Source: Rhizobium sp.
GTDB lineage: Bacteria; Pseudomonadota; Alphaproteobacteria; Rhizobiales; Rhizobiaceae
Assembly: GCA_003501385.1 (NCBI GenBank)
Contig: DNPN01000208.1
Coordinates: forward strand, 1,119 to 16,443
Direction: 5' to 3'
DNA: 15,325 bases
A program made the position numbers and the translations under genes. Of the stretch, positions 13,896 through 15,325 are shown in pieces. The notes below the pieces were generated by a model. The model was not told the origin of the DNA and ran no database searches. It saw only the letters and a program-made list of their open reading frames with translations. How positions within the stretch are numbered: the first letter of the stretch is position 1; each line of letters opens with the position of its first letter.

Positions 13896-15253
13896 AGATC
13901 AACATGTCTTTGCAAACGCGGTTGGCACTGGCCATTGGACTGTCTGTCACCGTGTTGTGGCTGGTGGCAGCAGCCGTCACGGCCCAGCGCCTTGGTGGAG
14001 AAATGGAAGAGGTTTTTGATGATGGGCTGAAAGCGACAGCGCAGCGTCTTATACCCATTGTGCGCCACGACCTGCGTGAGCGCCATTTCCCCATGGGAAA
14101 TCAGAAAAATGAAGACAGCGAGGACGATGACGGCGAAATACACAACCGACAAGAAGCACGCTACGGTGAAAACGTAACCTTCATCGTGCGGGACCGTGTC
14201 GGAAATGTTCTGTTTGCATCCAGGGGAGCGGATGCTTCTCTCTTCCCACCCTTTACACGCCGTGGCTTTCTGCGCACGGCAACATCTCAACTCTATTACG
14301 ATGCCAGCCTTGACGGAAACCTGACAATAGCCGTGTCAGAGCCGCTCGAACACCGCTTGCAATTGTTTAACAAGATGCTGCTGGGTTTGGTGCTGCCGCT
14401 GATCCTGGTCATTCCCTTCAGTCTGGTGGTCATCATTTTGGCCGTACGTGGCTCGCTTCGTCCGGTGCATGGGCTTCGAGACGAGCTGGCTCATCGCGGA
14501 GCGCAGGATCTTTCGCCCTTGCAAAATGACACTCTGCCAAGCGAACTTCGCCCGATTTCCGCAGGCATCAATCAATTGCTCAACCGCCTGACGGCAGCCT
14601 TTATTGCGGAGCGCGCCTTTGCAGCCAACGCGGCGCACGAACTTCGAACGCCAGTGGCAGGCGCGATTGCTCAGGCCCAGCGTATTCGGGCAGAAACAAC
14701 GGAAGTCTCGACCGGGCAACGCGCAACGGAGATTGAAGTCACCCTGAAGCGCCTGATGCGTACATCGGAAAAACTGATGCAGCTTGCGCGCGCCGAAGGC
14801 GGGCGTCTTCAGGGCGACGCGCTTTCGGATATCAGACCCGTGCTGGAGATGATTGTAAAGGATTTCACCCGCGTAGGGGAAGGACGGATTGTGTTGACAC
14901 TCCCATCCGATCCCGTGCCGTCCCGGCTTGATCCAGACGCCATCGGCATTCTGTTTCGCAATTTGCTTGAAAATGCTTTGAAACACGGTGCGCAGGATGG
15001 CATGGTGGAGGCTACACTACAAATCGATGGCATGCTTTGCGTGGCCAATGACGGCTCTGTCTTGTCTACTGAAACCATGGACAGACTTATGAAACGGTTC
15101 GAGCGTGGTGATCGAAACATGATCGGCTCCGGCCTCGGGCTCTCGATCATAAAGGCCATCGCCGACCGCACGGGTATGCATGTAAACGTCATTTCGCCAA
15201 GACCGATGAAACGGGAAGGTGTGCAGGTTCAGGTGAAGCTGCCGCTCGGCTGA
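13892..15253 (+). CDS. Sensor histidine kinase, QseC-like
   Basis: A 453-residue membrane kinase, translationally coupled to the regulator by a 4-base overlap. Transmembrane helix 1 is at about 10-30 and helix 2 at about 162-185, enclosing a ~130-residue periplasmic sensor. A HAMP-like linker follows (about 186-235). Next are the HisKA dimerisation domain with phospho-acceptor H249 (AANAAHELRTPVAG) and the HATPase domain with the N-box FRNLLENALKHG (355-366) and G2 box GSGLGLSII (412-420). The G1 region reads VANDGSVLS rather than DxGxG, a variant I associate with this kinase subfamily. The sensor contains a strongly acidic stretch, NEDSEDDDGE (73-82), with nearby histidines (H65, H84), which might bind a cation. 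The signal is unknown. Given the neighbouring redox genes, a metal or redox cue is plausible (inference). Confidence 0.93.
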   Translation: MKINMSLQTRLALAIGLSVTVLWLVAAAVTAQRLGGEMEEVFDDGLKATAQRLIPIVRHDLRERHFPMGNQKNEDSEDDDGEIHNRQEARYGENVTFIVRDRVGNVLFASRGADASLFPPFTRRGFLRTATSQLYYDASLDGNLTIAVSEPLEHRLQLFNKMLLGLVLPLILVIPFSLVVIILAVRGSLRPVHGLRDELAHRGAQDLSPLQNDTLPSELRPISAGINQLLNRLTAAFIAERAFAANAAHELRTPVAGAIAQAQRIRAETTEVSTGQRATEIEVTLKRLMRTSEKLMQLARAEGGRLQGDALSDIRPVLEMIVKDFTRVGEGRIVLTLPSDPVPSRLDPDAIGILFRNLLENALKHGAQDGMVEATLQIDGMLCVANDGSVLSTETMDRLMKRFERGDRNMIGSGLGLSIIKAIADRTGMHVNVISPRPMKREGVQVQVKLPLG

Positions 15254-15325
15254 CGCTTGACGTCAAAGCAAAGGGAATCAGAAAAAAATTTTCAAAGCTT
15301 TAGGCTCCAGACTCAATCAAGTCCA
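15254..15325. other. Non-coding end of window
   Basis: There are 72 bases after the kinase stop with no gene visible. They contain the palindrome TTGACGTCAA (15257-15266) and an A/T tract (GAAAAAAATTTTC, around 15282-15294). I see no convincing intrinsic terminator; the region may hold a control site for a gene beyond the window. Confidence 0.4.

Noticed and set aside
15050..15080. Degenerate G1 box (NDGSV) suggesting an inactive kinase
   Set aside because: This kinase subfamily commonly has a non-DxGxG sequence here, while the H, N and G2 boxes are intact.

Overview
The window looks like chromosomal or megaplasmid DNA of an alphaproteobacterium, probably a member of the Rhizobiales. The reasons are the moderately GC-rich coding style, a sugar ABC operon with ROK-type repressors in typical rhizobial style, and a QseB/QseC-like two-component pair next to a PepSY/ApbE flavin locus. 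Placement below class is inference. The window is densely coded; the longest gaps are 546-729, 9303-9474 and 13087-13235, and each holds regulatory DNA. I see no tRNA, rRNA, CRISPR array or insertion sequence.

Region 1 (1-9302) is a carbohydrate module. A divergent, window-truncated ABC ATPase (1-545, minus) faces an operon of solute-binding protein, two MalF/MalG-type permeases and a cytosolic GH38 alpha-mannosidase (730-6918, plus). A ROK-family regulator follows (6989-8236, plus). A second, more degenerate ROK protein (8205-9302, minus) converges on it with overlapping 3' ends. The expected physiology is import of a mannose-containing saccharide, cytosolic demannosylation, and repression relieved by a sugar. 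The ATPase is odd: its first ~150 residues are sugar-importer type, but from Walker B onward it reads as an ABC exporter.

Region 2 (9475-15253) is an extracytosolic flavin/electron-transfer locus. On the minus strand, in transcription order, are a secreted DUF2271 protein carrying an ApbE-type flavinylation motif, a PepSY membrane - flavodoxin - FAD/NAD(P) reductase fusion, and ApbE (FAD:protein FMN transferase). Divergently, an OmpR-type response regulator and a sensor kinase lie on the plus strand. The likely route is NAD(P)H to FAD to FMN to the membrane domain to covalent FMN on the periplasmic DUF2271 protein to an unknown acceptor, with expression under the adjacent kinase/regulator pair. 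The reductase reading frame is broken by an apparent one-base deletion in a short A run (11934-11937), so as read this copy is split. ApbE has no export signal although its presumed substrate is secreted.

The most notable items are the importer/exporter chimeric ATPase, the frameshifted reductase, and the compact DUF2271/PepSY-reductase/ApbE/two-component locus with candidate control sites.
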